Shown piece after piece: positions 44,360 through 52,595 of a stretch of DNA of 60,050 bases (the stretch's first letter is position 1; each line of letters opens with the position of its first letter). The position numbers were made by a program, and so were the translations under genes. This stretch comes from Candidatus Latescibacterota bacterium (GTDB lineage Bacteria > JAAXHH01): positions 1 to 60,050 of the forward strand of contig JAAXHH010000111.1 in NCBI GenBank assembly GCA_012270975.1, given 5' to 3'. The notes under the pieces were generated by a model, which saw nothing but the letters and a program-made list of their open reading frames with translations, made no database searches and was not told where the DNA came from.

Positions 44360-45178
44360 TCAGTTGCGCAACTTCAATATCCGCAATGTGTTATCCCAAA
44401 GGATCGCACGTTTGTCGGCGTCCGGCATGTCCGCCCCCAGGACCTTGTTCATCGTGACACCGTAGTGTCGAATGGGCGCGTCCGATCCGTATACGACCCG
44501 ATCGGCGCCAAGCCTGCTGACGGCGGCTTCGACCATGCCGCTTTCCGGGTCTCCGCCCGAGGTATCCACCACGACGTTCGGCACGTCGGCGATCGCCTCG
44601 ATGCCGCGGTAGCCTACTCCATTGAGATGGGCCATGATGATCCTCGCCTCAGGGTGGCGCCGGGCGAGGTCGGCCACGTCGAAGGGCGTGGACTCGCCGG
44701 GCAGGTTGCCGGTGGTCTTCAGCCAGGCGTGCTGCAGCACCGGGACGTCCAATGACACGGACGCTTCCATGATCGGGTCGAGCCCGGGGTCCGTCGCTCG
44801 CCGAGCGACCCAGAGCTTGACGCCGACCATACCGAGATCACCCACGCATCGCTCGATCTCGGTGACGGCCTCGTCCGGGAAGGCGGGCGTGACATAGCAG
44901 AACGGCAGGATCGCGTCGGGTTGCGCGTCCCGCATCCGCAGCACGTAGTCGTTGGCCAATCGGCACTGTTCGGTTGTAGGTTCATAGGGCGTGGATTCGT
45001 GCAGCGAGAACACACACATCCGGGTCACGCCGGAACGGCGGGCGGTCGCGATCAACCTTTTCGCATCCTCGTCTGGCGAGGAAACCCCATAGGTGCCGAA
45101 ACAATTCAGAGGATGTACGTGGATATCCAGCACCGGTCCATCGGGCTGAAGCTTCTGACGCAGGGAGGCGAGAGTCAT
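44360..45178 (-). CDS. amidohydrolase family metal-dependent hydrolase
   Basis: I start at the ATG at 45178 (MTLASLRQKLQPDGPVLDIH); 272 residues. The metal-binding H-x-H is present in DIHVHPLN, further ligands lie in VLQHAW and IIMAHLNG, and the catalytic Asp is in VYGSDAPI. It belongs to the amidohydrolase-2 group (lactonases, decarboxylases). The gene is 16 bases downstream of the next amidohydrolase. The substrate is unknown. Confidence 0.85.
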   Translation of the reverse strand: MTLASLRQKLQPDGPVLDIHVHPLNCFGTYGVSSPDEDAKRLIATARRSGVTRMCVFSLHESTPYEPTTEQCRLANDYVLRMRDAQPDAILPFCYVTPAFPDEAVTEIERCVGDLGMVGVKLWVARRATDPGLDPIMEASVSLDVPVLQHAWLKTTGNLPGESTPFDVADLARRHPEARIIMAHLNGVGYRGIEAIADVPNVVVDTSGGDPESGMVEAAVSRLGADRVVYGSDAPIRHYGVTMNKVLGADMPDADKRAILWDNTLRILKLRN

Positions 45179-45194
45179 GAAACAGAAGTAGCCG

Positions 45195-46043
45195 CTACAG
45201 CCGGTAGAAGGAGATGGCGTTGTCGCGAAACAGCTTGCGTCTTTCGGTATCCGAGAGACCGCTGATCGCCCAGGACAGCGTCTCCACCCACCGGGGATAC
45301 TCCGTGGCCTGGAAGGCGACGGGCCAGTCACCGCCGTACATGACCCGGTCGATTCCGAAACACTCGATCACGTGGTCGATGTAGGGTTTCAGGTCCTCGG
45401 GCGTCCACCGCTCCATGTCCGCTTCGGTGACGAGGCCCGACACCTTGCAGCAGACATTGGGCATTTCCGCCAGGGTATTCAACTCGTCCTTCCACGGGTC
45501 GAAGACACGGTTTTTGATGTCGGGCTTTCCGATATGGTCCAGGATGAAGGAGACTTCGGGGCACTGCCGGACGAATTCGATCGCATTCGCCAGCTGCGGG
45601 TGGAAGCTGCAAATATCGAAGGACAGCCCGTGAGATGGCAGCAGCCGGACCCCATCGATGAACGCCGGCTGGAGGCAGAAGCCGGCGTCTTCGGACTGCA
45701 GCAGGCGCCTAATGCCCTTGACCAGGGGAATCCGGGCCAGCGTCTCGAGGTCGGCGTCGACTTCCTTCCCCCGTTCGAGCGGCGCGTTGGCCACGATCCC
45801 ACGGATCCGGTCGTCCTGCCGGGCAAGACCGGATACCCATTCCGCTTCCTGCACGTGCTGTCCGGGGTCGCATTCGCATTGCACGAAGACCATCTGCTCC
45901 ACCTGGACCTCTCCGCAGGCCTGCCGGTATTCCTCCAGCAGGTACCGCTGGTTCAGCAGGGGAATATCGTCCAGCCAGCTGTACCTCAGGTGATTCGGGT
46001 CCCAGAGATGTACATGGGTGTCTACAATGGGGAAGTCTACCAT
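45195..46043 (-). CDS. amidohydrolase, L-fuconolactonase-like
   Basis: The 282-residue protein starts MVDFPIVDTHVHLWDPNHLR, the usual start of sugar-lactone hydrolases of the amidohydrolase-2 group. It keeps H-x-H, FILDHIGKPDI and the Asp in VMYGGDWPV. It probably hydrolyses a sugar lactone, in line with the sugar dehydrogenases elsewhere in the window. It is the first gene of the three-amidohydrolase run. Confidence 0.87.
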   Translation of the reverse strand: MVDFPIVDTHVHLWDPNHLRYSWLDDIPLLNQRYLLEEYRQACGEVQVEQMVFVQCECDPGQHVQEAEWVSGLARQDDRIRGIVANAPLERGKEVDADLETLARIPLVKGIRRLLQSEDAGFCLQPAFIDGVRLLPSHGLSFDICSFHPQLANAIEFVRQCPEVSFILDHIGKPDIKNRVFDPWKDELNTLAEMPNVCCKVSGLVTEADMERWTPEDLKPYIDHVIECFGIDRVMYGGDWPVAFQATEYPRWVETLSWAISGLSDTERRKLFRDNAISFYRL

Positions 46044-46228
46044 GGCATGGTCCTCGGAAACGGCGATTTAAGGCGATGTAGAAGACCGGTTGATCAAGAG
46101 ACCATACTACCTGGATGAACCTTTCCAGTCAACGGGAATCACGGCTTTTTGTGCTTGAACTCTAACTCGGCCCCGTGTACTATGCTGGATCGTTTCGAAG
46201 TCGTATTCCAACACAAAAGATCCCATTC

Positions 46229-47683
46229 ATGTCCGCTGAAACCCCAACCGAAGCCACCCGTCCGCTCGGCAAGCTGGCGCCCCTGAAACTGGCCGCCATG
46301 CCCACCTTCGCCGGCATGCTGAAGTATATCGGCCCCGGCATCGTCTGGGCCGGACTGGCCCAGGGCAGCGGCGAGCTCATCTGGTGGCCCTACCTGACCG
46401 CCAAGTACGGCGCGGCCTTCATCGGACTGCTCATACCGGCCGCCCTGATGCAGTTCTGGGTCAACGTGGAGATCGCGCGGTATACGATCATGACGGGCGA
46501 GACCGCCCTGACGGGCTTCAGCCGCATCGGGAAGTGGTACGTGTCGGCCATCTGGGTCGGGGTGTTCCTGGAGAACATCTGGTTCGGCGCCTACGCTTCG
46601 GCGGGCGGCGGCGCCCTGGCGGAGCTGACCGGATTCCCCTATGGATGGACGGTCCGGGGCCAGTCGCTCTTCTGGGCCTACCTGACCATCGGCATCTACC
46701 TGGTCGCCCTGTTCATGGGCCGGGTGGTCTACCTGATCGTGGAACGACTCACCGTGGCCGTGGTCGTCATCACGATGGTGGGGATCGCCTTCGCCGTTTT
46801 CCAGCGGCCGGTACTGGACGTGGCGGGTGAATTCTTCGGTGTCCTGCTGACGCCCGGCTACCACAGGCCCGCCAACTGGGATCCCGCGGATCTGTCTACG
46901 GTACTCACCGCTATCGTCTTCGCCGGCGCCGGCGGGTTCGGCCAGCTCTTCCTCTCCTACTGGATGCGGGATAAAGGCGTGGGCATGTCGGCCTACATCG
47001 GGCGCATTACCAGCCCACTGCGGACCGCGCCGGAGGCCATATCGGCCACGGGGTACGCCTTCGAGGACACCGAATCCAACCGTATAAACTTCCGGAAGTT
47101 CATGCGGTACCTGAAGCTCGAGTCGGGCCTCGGCGTCGCGCTGAACCTGGTCACGACCATCATCATGTGCTGGCTGGCGTGGGCCCTGCTGAAGCCGCAG
47201 GGCATTGTTCCCGAGGGCTGGGAAATCGCCGTGGTGCAGTCGGCCTTCTTCGAAGTCAGCTGGGGCGCCATCGGCAAAGTCGTGTTTCTGATCGTCGCCG
47301 CGGCCTTCCTCTGCGATGCCTGGCTGCAGTCAACCGACGGCTTCGCCCGCATACAGGCCGACTTCATCTACGCCAACGTGAAACGGGCGAGGCGGTTTCA
47401 TTTCCGTACGCTGTACTACGGTTTCGTCGTGGTGTTCACCGTGCTGACGACGATCACGCTGCCCCTCGCGCAGCCGGGGGATCTGCTCATCATACGGGGC
47501 GTCATCGCCTTCATGGCCATGGGGCTCTTCTGTCCTGGCCTGATCTACCTGAACTACGTGCTCGTTCCCCGGGCCTTCCCGTCATGGGTGAAGCCCCATC
47601 CTCTCACCCGGATCATCATGGTCGCCATCACCGCGACCTACATCTCCATCGGGCTCTGGTACATCTTCGTGCGCTTGTCCTGA
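46229..47683 (+). CDS. Nramp-related membrane transporter
   Basis: From the ATG at 46229 (MSAETPTEATRPLGKLAPLK) the protein has 484 residues and about 11-12 membrane spans. The first span, MLKYIGPGIVWAGLAQGSGE, aligns with Nramp metal transporters, but the DPGN metal motif is GSGE-like here. The second metal motif (M-P-H in span 6) has no clear counterpart (QLFLSYWM). So transport of Mn2+ or Fe2+ by the canonical site is doubtful. A different substrate is likely, as for other divergent Nramp relatives. A GTG start at 46175 is possible but less convincing. Confidence 0.8.
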   Translation: MSAETPTEATRPLGKLAPLKLAAMPTFAGMLKYIGPGIVWAGLAQGSGELIWWPYLTAKYGAAFIGLLIPAALMQFWVNVEIARYTIMTGETALTGFSRIGKWYVSAIWVGVFLENIWFGAYASAGGGALAELTGFPYGWTVRGQSLFWAYLTIGIYLVALFMGRVVYLIVERLTVAVVVITMVGIAFAVFQRPVLDVAGEFFGVLLTPGYHRPANWDPADLSTVLTAIVFAGAGGFGQLFLSYWMRDKGVGMSAYIGRITSPLRTAPEAISATGYAFEDTESNRINFRKFMRYLKLESGLGVALNLVTTIIMCWLAWALLKPQGIVPEGWEIAVVQSAFFEVSWGAIGKVVFLIVAAAFLCDAWLQSTDGFARIQADFIYANVKRARRFHFRTLYYGFVVVFTVLTTITLPLAQPGDLLIIRGVIAFMAMGLFCPGLIYLNYVLVPRAFPSWVKPHPLTRIIMVAITATYISIGLWYIFVRLS

Positions 47684-47746
47684 GGACAGGAATCCGCCCC
47701 GATCGATACATTCGCGGCGCCGCGTCGCCGGCGAAGCCTGACCCTG

Positions 47747-49132
47747 TTACACCACCGCCGGCGCTACCCGCGCCGTTTTCTCTTCGGCGATGCGCACCCC
47801 GGCCTCGATGATCTCGAGGGATTCGTCGATCTGGGCTTCGGTGATGGTGATGGGCGGCATGAACCGAAGTACCTGGGAACCCGACAGTTCCATGAAGCGC
47901 AGGCTCAGCGGGTCGTTTTTCAGCATCCTGGGCACGATGGGCAGCCAGAGCCCGTTCTCGTAACAGTACTCCGTCACCATGGCGGCGCCTTCGAAATTGG
48001 GCTCGCGGCTCTGCTTGTCCGTCACCAGTTCGAGTCCCAGGCACAGGCCCAGTCCCCGGGCTTCGCCCACGATCTCGTAGGTTTCCTCCATCACCTTGAG
48101 CCGGTCCATGAAGTAGTTGCCCACGACCCGGGCGTTTTCCACCAGGTTCTCGCGGTCGACGATTTCGATATTGGCCAGTCCGGTCTCGCAGAGCAGCGGG
48201 TCGCCGGCGTGGGACGAGAAGGGCATGAATCCCTTCGCCACCGCCGCATCCGCGATCTCCGCGCTGGTCATCACGGCGCACAGGGGCACGGCGCCGCCGA
48301 GTCCCTTGGAGCAGGTCACGATATCGGGTACGAAATCGAAGTGCTCGAAGGCGAACCACTTGCCCGTCCGTCCGAAGCACGTAAGGGCCTCGTCCGCTAC
48401 GGTCAGGATGTCCCGTTCCCGGCAGATCTCCACGATCCGCTTGATCCACTCCTTGGAAGGCACGATCTGCCCCGCCGCGCTCATGAGCGGTTCGAAGAAG
48501 AAGGCCGCGGGCCGTCCGGAGGTCGACGAGTCGATCACGTTCTCCGCCGCGTCCGCGCATCCCAGGTTGCAACAGGCTTCGTCCCGGCAGAACTGGCAGC
48601 GGTACTCATAAGGCGTCGGAATGAACGAAGCGCCCGTGGGCATGGGGCCGTATCCTTCGCGCAACATGCCGCCCCGGCCGGTGATGGACGCGCTGCCGTA
48701 GGACTGGCCGTGGTAGCCGCGCATGAGGGCGATCACCTCGAAGCGGTCCGTGTACTTCCGCACGAGGCGCAGGGCCATTTCGTTGGACTCGGATCCCGTG
48801 CAGGCGAAGAAGGACTTCTGCAGCGGGTCCGGCGCGATCTCGGCCATCTTCTTGGCCAGCAGCACCTCGGAAGGTGCGATGAAGGTCGTCCCCACCTGGA
48901 TGATCTTGTGGGCCTGGTCGCAGAGGGCCTTCACGTATTCCGGGTGGGAATGGCCCAGCGTAACGCACAACTGGCCCGATTGAAAGTCGATGAACCGCCG
49001 GCCTTCCACGTCCCACATGTAGAGCCCGTCGCCGCGTTCGGGAACCAGCGGCGCGGTGCGCATCGGATGTCTCAAAAGGTACTGGTTCCCGAGTTCGAGC
49101 CAGCCCTTGTTCGTGGTGGGTAGCGACGCCAT
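47747..49132 (-). CDS. class III aminotransferase
   Basis: The 461-residue protein shows class III markers: DGLYMWDVEGRRFIDFQSGQ, TGSESNEMALRLVRKYT, a VADEALTCFGRTGKW aspartate region and the PLP lysine in TCSKGLGGAVPL. It resembles 2,2-dialkylglycine decarboxylase/omega-aminotransferase-type enzymes. An unusual Cys cluster, RCQFCRDEACCNLGC (about residues 188-202), could bind a metal. It converges with the transporter gene. Confidence 0.88.
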   Translation of the reverse strand: MASLPTTNKGWLELGNQYLLRHPMRTAPLVPERGDGLYMWDVEGRRFIDFQSGQLCVTLGHSHPEYVKALCDQAHKIIQVGTTFIAPSEVLLAKKMAEIAPDPLQKSFFACTGSESNEMALRLVRKYTDRFEVIALMRGYHGQSYGSASITGRGGMLREGYGPMPTGASFIPTPYEYRCQFCRDEACCNLGCADAAENVIDSSTSGRPAAFFFEPLMSAAGQIVPSKEWIKRIVEICRERDILTVADEALTCFGRTGKWFAFEHFDFVPDIVTCSKGLGGAVPLCAVMTSAEIADAAVAKGFMPFSSHAGDPLLCETGLANIEIVDRENLVENARVVGNYFMDRLKVMEETYEIVGEARGLGLCLGLELVTDKQSREPNFEGAAMVTEYCYENGLWLPIVPRMLKNDPLSLRFMELSGSQVLRFMPPITITEAQIDESLEIIEAGVRIAEEKTARVAPAVV

Positions 49133-49382
49133 GATCCGTCTCCTGGAGTGTTTGAGCCTTGGTTGTGACGAGTGGTTTTCAGGGGGAAGATGGTTAGGGC
49201 ATGCTAACCCGGCACCACCGGCCTGTCAATACAATTCGCCGGTGCAGTTCGCCGGTGCAGTGGCGAAGCGATCCAGATAGTTTTTGCCCTGCCGCGCGTA
49301 CGGTTCTATCTTCAAACCGATTCCAATTCGTCGGTTCATAGCAGGGACCGGTTGTAAAGATCTATAGAATCCGAGGCGCATC

Positions 49383-50474
49383 ATGAAAACCTATCGCGTG
49401 GGGATCATCGGACTGGGCCGCATGGGCAGTACGATCGACGACGAGGGCCATACGCCCCTGCCCTATTCCATCGCGGCGGCCTGCAGGGCGAGCGAACGGC
49501 TGGAAATCGCCGCCGGCTGCGACCTGCGGCCGGAGCGCAGGGAAGACTTTTCCAGGCGCTGGGGCGTCCACGCGCTGTACGAGGATTTCAGGGAGATGGT
49601 CCGGCAGGAGAGCCCTGATCTCGTCGCCGTTTGCACCACCGCATCGGGACTCCAGAAACCGGCCCGGGAGGCGCCGGACACTTCGTTCCGCGGAGATTCC
49701 CACGCCGAGCTGGCCGTCGCACTGGCCGAACTGGGCGTGCCCATGCTCTACGTCGAGAAGGCCATGGCCAGTTCCATGGCGGCGGCCGACGATATCCGCG
49801 ACGCCGTGTCGAAGCACGGAACGGTGTTCAATACGGGTGTGCTGCGCAGATTCGACAACCGGTACGGCGTGGTGCGAGACGCGGTGCTTCGCGAGGACGT
49901 GGGCGAACCCAGGGCGGCCGTGCACTACGCGCAGTCCTCCCTGATGCACGGACACATCCACTCCATCGACACGCTGTCCTGGCTGCTCGGCGATCCCGCC
50001 ATTACATCAGTACGCGGCGAGATCGTTCCGAGAGACTACGTCATAGAGAACGACCACATCCCGTACGATCCGATCGCGACCTACGAACTCGCCTTCGAGA
50101 ACGGCGTGCGGGCCTGGTCGATCCCCGCGGCGGGATGGGAGTACGAGATCATCGGGACCGAAGGGACTATCAGGTCGCTGAACAACGGGACCGGCGCGTC
50201 GGTGAGAAAGGCGCATGAACAGGGGGACGATCGCAGGAGCCGAAGCCACTGGGAGGAAGCGCCCTTCGAATTCGTTACACCGAAGAGCACCGTCGTGTCC
50301 TGCCTCGAAGATCTCGTCTATGCCTACGAGACGGGCGAACAAAGCCTGGGCCACGTCGAGATCGCCCACCACATCACGGAAGCCTGCATCGCCGTCGCCG
50401 AAAGTCACCGGCACGGTGGCGCCTGGGTGGACCTGCCGCTGGCGAGCCGGGATTTGTATATCTGGCACGTTTAG
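49383..50474 (+). CDS. Gfo/Idh/MocA family oxidoreductase
   Basis: The 363-residue protein begins MKTYRVGIIGLGRMGSTIDD with the Rossmann G-L-G-R-M-G. The usual E-K-P motif reads YVEKAMASS, so the Lys is kept and the Pro is Ala. The C-terminal domain has HIHSIDTLSWLLGDP, with the His used in sugar binding. It is an NAD(P)-dependent sugar or cyclitol dehydrogenase of unknown substrate. The 250-base region upstream (49133-49382) has a 13-base direct repeat (TTCGCCGGTGCAG, around 49237 and 49250) and no gene. Confidence 0.88.
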   Translation: MKTYRVGIIGLGRMGSTIDDEGHTPLPYSIAAACRASERLEIAAGCDLRPERREDFSRRWGVHALYEDFREMVRQESPDLVAVCTTASGLQKPAREAPDTSFRGDSHAELAVALAELGVPMLYVEKAMASSMAAADDIRDAVSKHGTVFNTGVLRRFDNRYGVVRDAVLREDVGEPRAAVHYAQSSLMHGHIHSIDTLSWLLGDPAITSVRGEIVPRDYVIENDHIPYDPIATYELAFENGVRAWSIPAAGWEYEIIGTEGTIRSLNNGTGASVRKAHEQGDDRRSRSHWEEAPFEFVTPKSTVVSCLEDLVYAYETGEQSLGHVEIAHHITEACIAVAESHRHGGAWVDLPLASRDLYIWHV

Positions 50475-50547
50475 AATGCTCGTTCGGGAGAAGGAAGGTA
50501 GATTCGGCGCCAGCCGATCGGCCGGCCGGTCAAACGTGCTAGCCATT

Positions 50548-50763
50548 TCATTGACGACTCTCGGCATCGTTGCCGGTCAAACAGTCCGAAATCGCAATCC
50601 TGATCGTTCGGATGTCTTCCTTGATGTCTTCAAGTGTCGTTATGACTCCACTTTCAATTCCCTCTCTCTTCCCCATCCAAAGGCACAGTTTTGCCACAGC
50701 CCCGACTACAGCGATCAACAGAACGGCAGCAACCGCGGGCAGCCAAGAAGGTATCGATTCCAT
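50548..50763 (-). CDS. small membrane protein with cytoplasmic helix (71 aa)
   Basis: The ATG has AAGGA 9 bases before it. One membrane span (WLPAVAAVLLIAVVGAVAKL) is followed by a helical tail, EGIESGVITTLEDIKEDIRT. It is the last of three small minus-strand genes (51297, 50964 and 50763 starts) that all combine one membrane span with a coiled-coil-like helix. No function is known to me. Confidence 0.65.
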   Translation of the reverse strand: MESIPSWLPAVAAVLLIAVVGAVAKLCLWMGKREGIESGVITTLEDIKEDIRTIRIAISDCLTGNDAESRQ

Positions 50764-50811
50764 TTGAATTCCTTATTGGGCAGTTCTTTTGGTGTGCACG
50801 TGAGTATTGGA

Positions 50812-50964
50812 TCACGAGATAAACAACTTGATCAGGATCGCGACGGTCATGACCAACTGGCCGATCACTACTGTCTCGATCCGGGATAGACGCTTGTCTA
50901 TCTGTTCAATAATGCCCTCCAGACGTCCGATCCGTCCCTCATGGTTCGTGCTATCGGCCGACAT
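50812..50964 (-). CDS. small coiled-coil/membrane protein (50 aa)
   Basis: This gene is only 50 codons. The ATG at 50964 has AAGGAG 10 bases upstream. The product starts MSADSTNHEGRIGRLEGIIE, has a heptad-like helix up to RLSRIETVVIG and ends in a membrane span (QLVMTVAILIKLFIS). The layout is the reverse of its two neighbours, with the span at the C-terminus. Tight spacing (9 bases after the upstream gene) suggests one operon. Confidence 0.6.
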   Translation of the reverse strand: MSADSTNHEGRIGRLEGIIEQIDKRLSRIETVVIGQLVMTVAILIKLFIS

Positions 50965-50973
50965 GATCTGAAT

Positions 50974-51297
50974 TCACTCCTTGGGTGGTAGTCCGTTGTG
51001 CGGTGCAGAAGGATTGAATCCCAAGTATCCCCTGACCTCGTCTACCTTTGTTTCCACCCGGTCCAAAGACGCCCGTAAGTCCCTGAGTTCTCCTCTGATT
51101 TCACTCCTCAGGCTACCTATTTCAGCCCCGAATTCAGCTCTCAGACTACCTATTTCATTCCTTAATTCAGCCCTCAGATTACCCATTTCAGTCCTTATCG
51201 TACCTAATGAAAGGTGTAAATACGTTAGTACTGAAATAAGGGTGATTATCGAAGTAAAGACTGCGCCGTGGCGTTGCCACCAATTTGACTCGGACAC
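50974..51297 (-). CDS. membrane-anchored coiled-coil protein (107 aa)
   Basis: The GTG start follows a purine-rich GGGAAGGGGGA. One membrane span (VFTSIITLISVLTYLHLSL) is followed by a long coiled coil. The coil is built of an 11-residue repeat, as in RAELRNEIGSL, RAEFGAEIGSL, RSEIRGELRDL. It ends in a proline-rich tail, GFNPSAPHNGLPPKE. The DNA shows the matching 33-base repeat. It heads the three-gene run of tiny membrane proteins. The function is unknown. Confidence 0.7.
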   Translation of the reverse strand: MSESNWWQRHGAVFTSIITLISVLTYLHLSLGTIRTEMGNLRAELRNEIGSLRAEFGAEIGSLRSEIRGELRDLRASLDRVETKVDEVRGYLGFNPSAPHNGLPPKE

Positions 51298-51401
51298 ATT
51301 GTCCCCCTTCCCATACCTTTCGCCATGCGTCCACGATACCAGTGGTTCTTAATTCTTACTGTCGAGGGAAGGGGCCGGAATCTCGTAAACAAAAAACAAA
51401 C

Positions 51402-52091
51402 TCACTGTCTTGAACCGAGTCTCTCATGGCGGGGATGGCTGGAATCAACCTGCACCAACCGGTCTTCCTCCAGCACGTAACCAGTCAACTGCCCGCCGTA
51501 GATACATCCCGAATCCAGGCCGATCACGTAGGGCGTGCCGTCGTCCCGGCGTTTGATGACGAGACCCCCGGGCGCGTCGTGGCCGAATATGATCAGCTTT
51601 CCCGATGGATCGTAGGCGTCATGCCATCGCGGTCCCACGAGGCCGTCCACGGGTGGCCAGGTCCGGATGACGAGAAACTCATCCGTAGTAGTACCTTGCA
51701 GGCCTTTTTCAGGATTGATCCCCGCATGGACCAGGAGAAATTCGGGTTCGTCGATCCACAGGGGCAGCGATTCAAGCCAGGGGATCAGGGAATCGGCAAC
51801 CAGTGCGAGGGCTTCCAGGGTCAGAAGGTAGTCGCGCCATCGCGTGGGAATCGGAGTTCCGGCCAGGTGCTGGCGGAGCCGGTCCGGCAGCCGGTAGTCG
51901 TGGTTGCCGAGAACCATCCTCGCGCCGGTATCCTGGATCAGCTTCCATACATCGACAGGGTCTGGTCCCCTGCTGAAGGCGTCGCCCGTCAGGTAGAGGA
52001 GATCCGAATCCCGCTGGAATTCCAGTTTGGAAAGCAGTTGTTCGAATTCACGGGCGCAGCCGTGAATGTCGCCGATGAACAGGGTTCGCAA
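51402..52091 (-). CDS. metallophosphoesterase (PPP/ApaH-like)
   Basis: The 229-residue protein has the PPP-type motifs GDIHGCAREFEQLL, GDAFSRGPDP, LGNHDYRLP, LLVHAG and FGHDA. In the second motif the usual G-D-x-x-D-R-G has Ser for the second Asp, the one that normally pairs with the catalytic His. The metal ligands are kept. It may hydrolyse protein phosphate or diadenosine polyphosphates. It lies upstream-adjacent to the lipoprotein array but reads away from it. Confidence 0.85.
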   Translation of the reverse strand: MRTLFIGDIHGCAREFEQLLSKLEFQRDSDLLYLTGDAFSRGPDPVDVWKLIQDTGARMVLGNHDYRLPDRLRQHLAGTPIPTRWRDYLLTLEALALVADSLIPWLESLPLWIDEPEFLLVHAGINPEKGLQGTTTDEFLVIRTWPPVDGLVGPRWHDAYDPSGKLIIFGHDAPGGLVIKRRDDGTPYVIGLDSGCIYGGQLTGYVLEEDRLVQVDSSHPRHERLGSRQ

Positions 52092-52257
52092 GGAGATTCA
52101 GGGCTCCGGGGCGATCAACACGCGGGTAGGAACTGATGGAAACGATGACCTCACTATGTCTGCAGGAGGACAGGGACGACCGGTCATCTCGTCATCCTGA
52201 ATAATAACCGCGCGGCTCGGGGAGGGTCAAGGGAATGAACCGCGATCACATATGTGT

Positions 52258-52286
52258 TTACCACCTTCCTGACCAGCTGAGTCTGT
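52258..52286 (-). pseudogene. 3' fossil of the 77-aa gene found intact at 56141-56374
   Basis: This 29-base stretch matches 56141-56169 at 25 positions and keeps the reading frame. It encodes RLSWSGRW and a TAA stop, where the intact gene has RLSWSGKW and TAG. Just beyond it the sequence (AAATCGTTGAA) rejoins the region next to the terminator at 56467. So the body of the small gene and its leader have been deleted here. Confidence 0.65.
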
Positions 52287-52300
52287 AAATCGTTGAACAC

Positions 52301-52343
52301 AGAAAAGCCCCGTACCAGCAACGGGGCTTTTCTTTTTCGTGGG
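52301..52343. terminator. intrinsic terminator A (bidirectional)
   Basis: AGAAAAGCCCCGT (52301-52313) and ACGGGGCTTTTCT (52321-52333) form a perfect 13-bp hairpin with a 7-base loop. A T-rich run follows on the plus strand, and the hairpin itself supplies a short U-run on the minus strand. It ends the minus-strand lipoprotein gene A transcript. Confidence 0.8.
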
Positions 52344-52595
52344 ACCGATCGCCCTTTTCAGTGGCCGAAGCTCCTACTCGGGGCGAACGGGAAGACGTTC
52401 TAAGGTGACTTGATACAAATGCCAGGACGAGCGTGTCTAAGGTGTTATCTTGTCACACTGTCCTGTCAGGATAATACCGGGAGCCACCCTTGAACTTAGT
52501 GAGTGGCCATATCCTTGGCAGGCATGACCACTCACCCATCACAGGACTCTACCAGCACCCTGGCTACGGGCCCGGATTATCCCGAGACTCGATGG
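52334..52595 (-). ncRNA. conserved structured 3' element, copy A
   Basis: This stretch, between the stop of lipoprotein gene A and terminator A, is repeated after genes B and C. Read on the minus strand, stem I is GAGTGGTCAT (52533-52524) with ATGGCCACTC (52510-52501). Stem II is CAGGAC (52465-52460) with GTCCTG (52428-52423). A third stem-loop lies around 52350-52390, containing GTAGGAGC. The one non-Watson-Crick pair in stem I is G-U on the minus strand and would be A-C on the plus strand. I do not recognise a known riboswitch. A 3'-UTR RNA, for example for stability or as a processed small RNA, is inferred. Confidence 0.5.

Noticed and set aside
52340..52400. Fluoride or cobalamin riboswitch in the repeated 3' block
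   Set aside because: Short look-alike pieces (CTCCTAC, GCCACTG) occur, but the remaining conserved parts of those riboswitches are absent and the position is after a gene.
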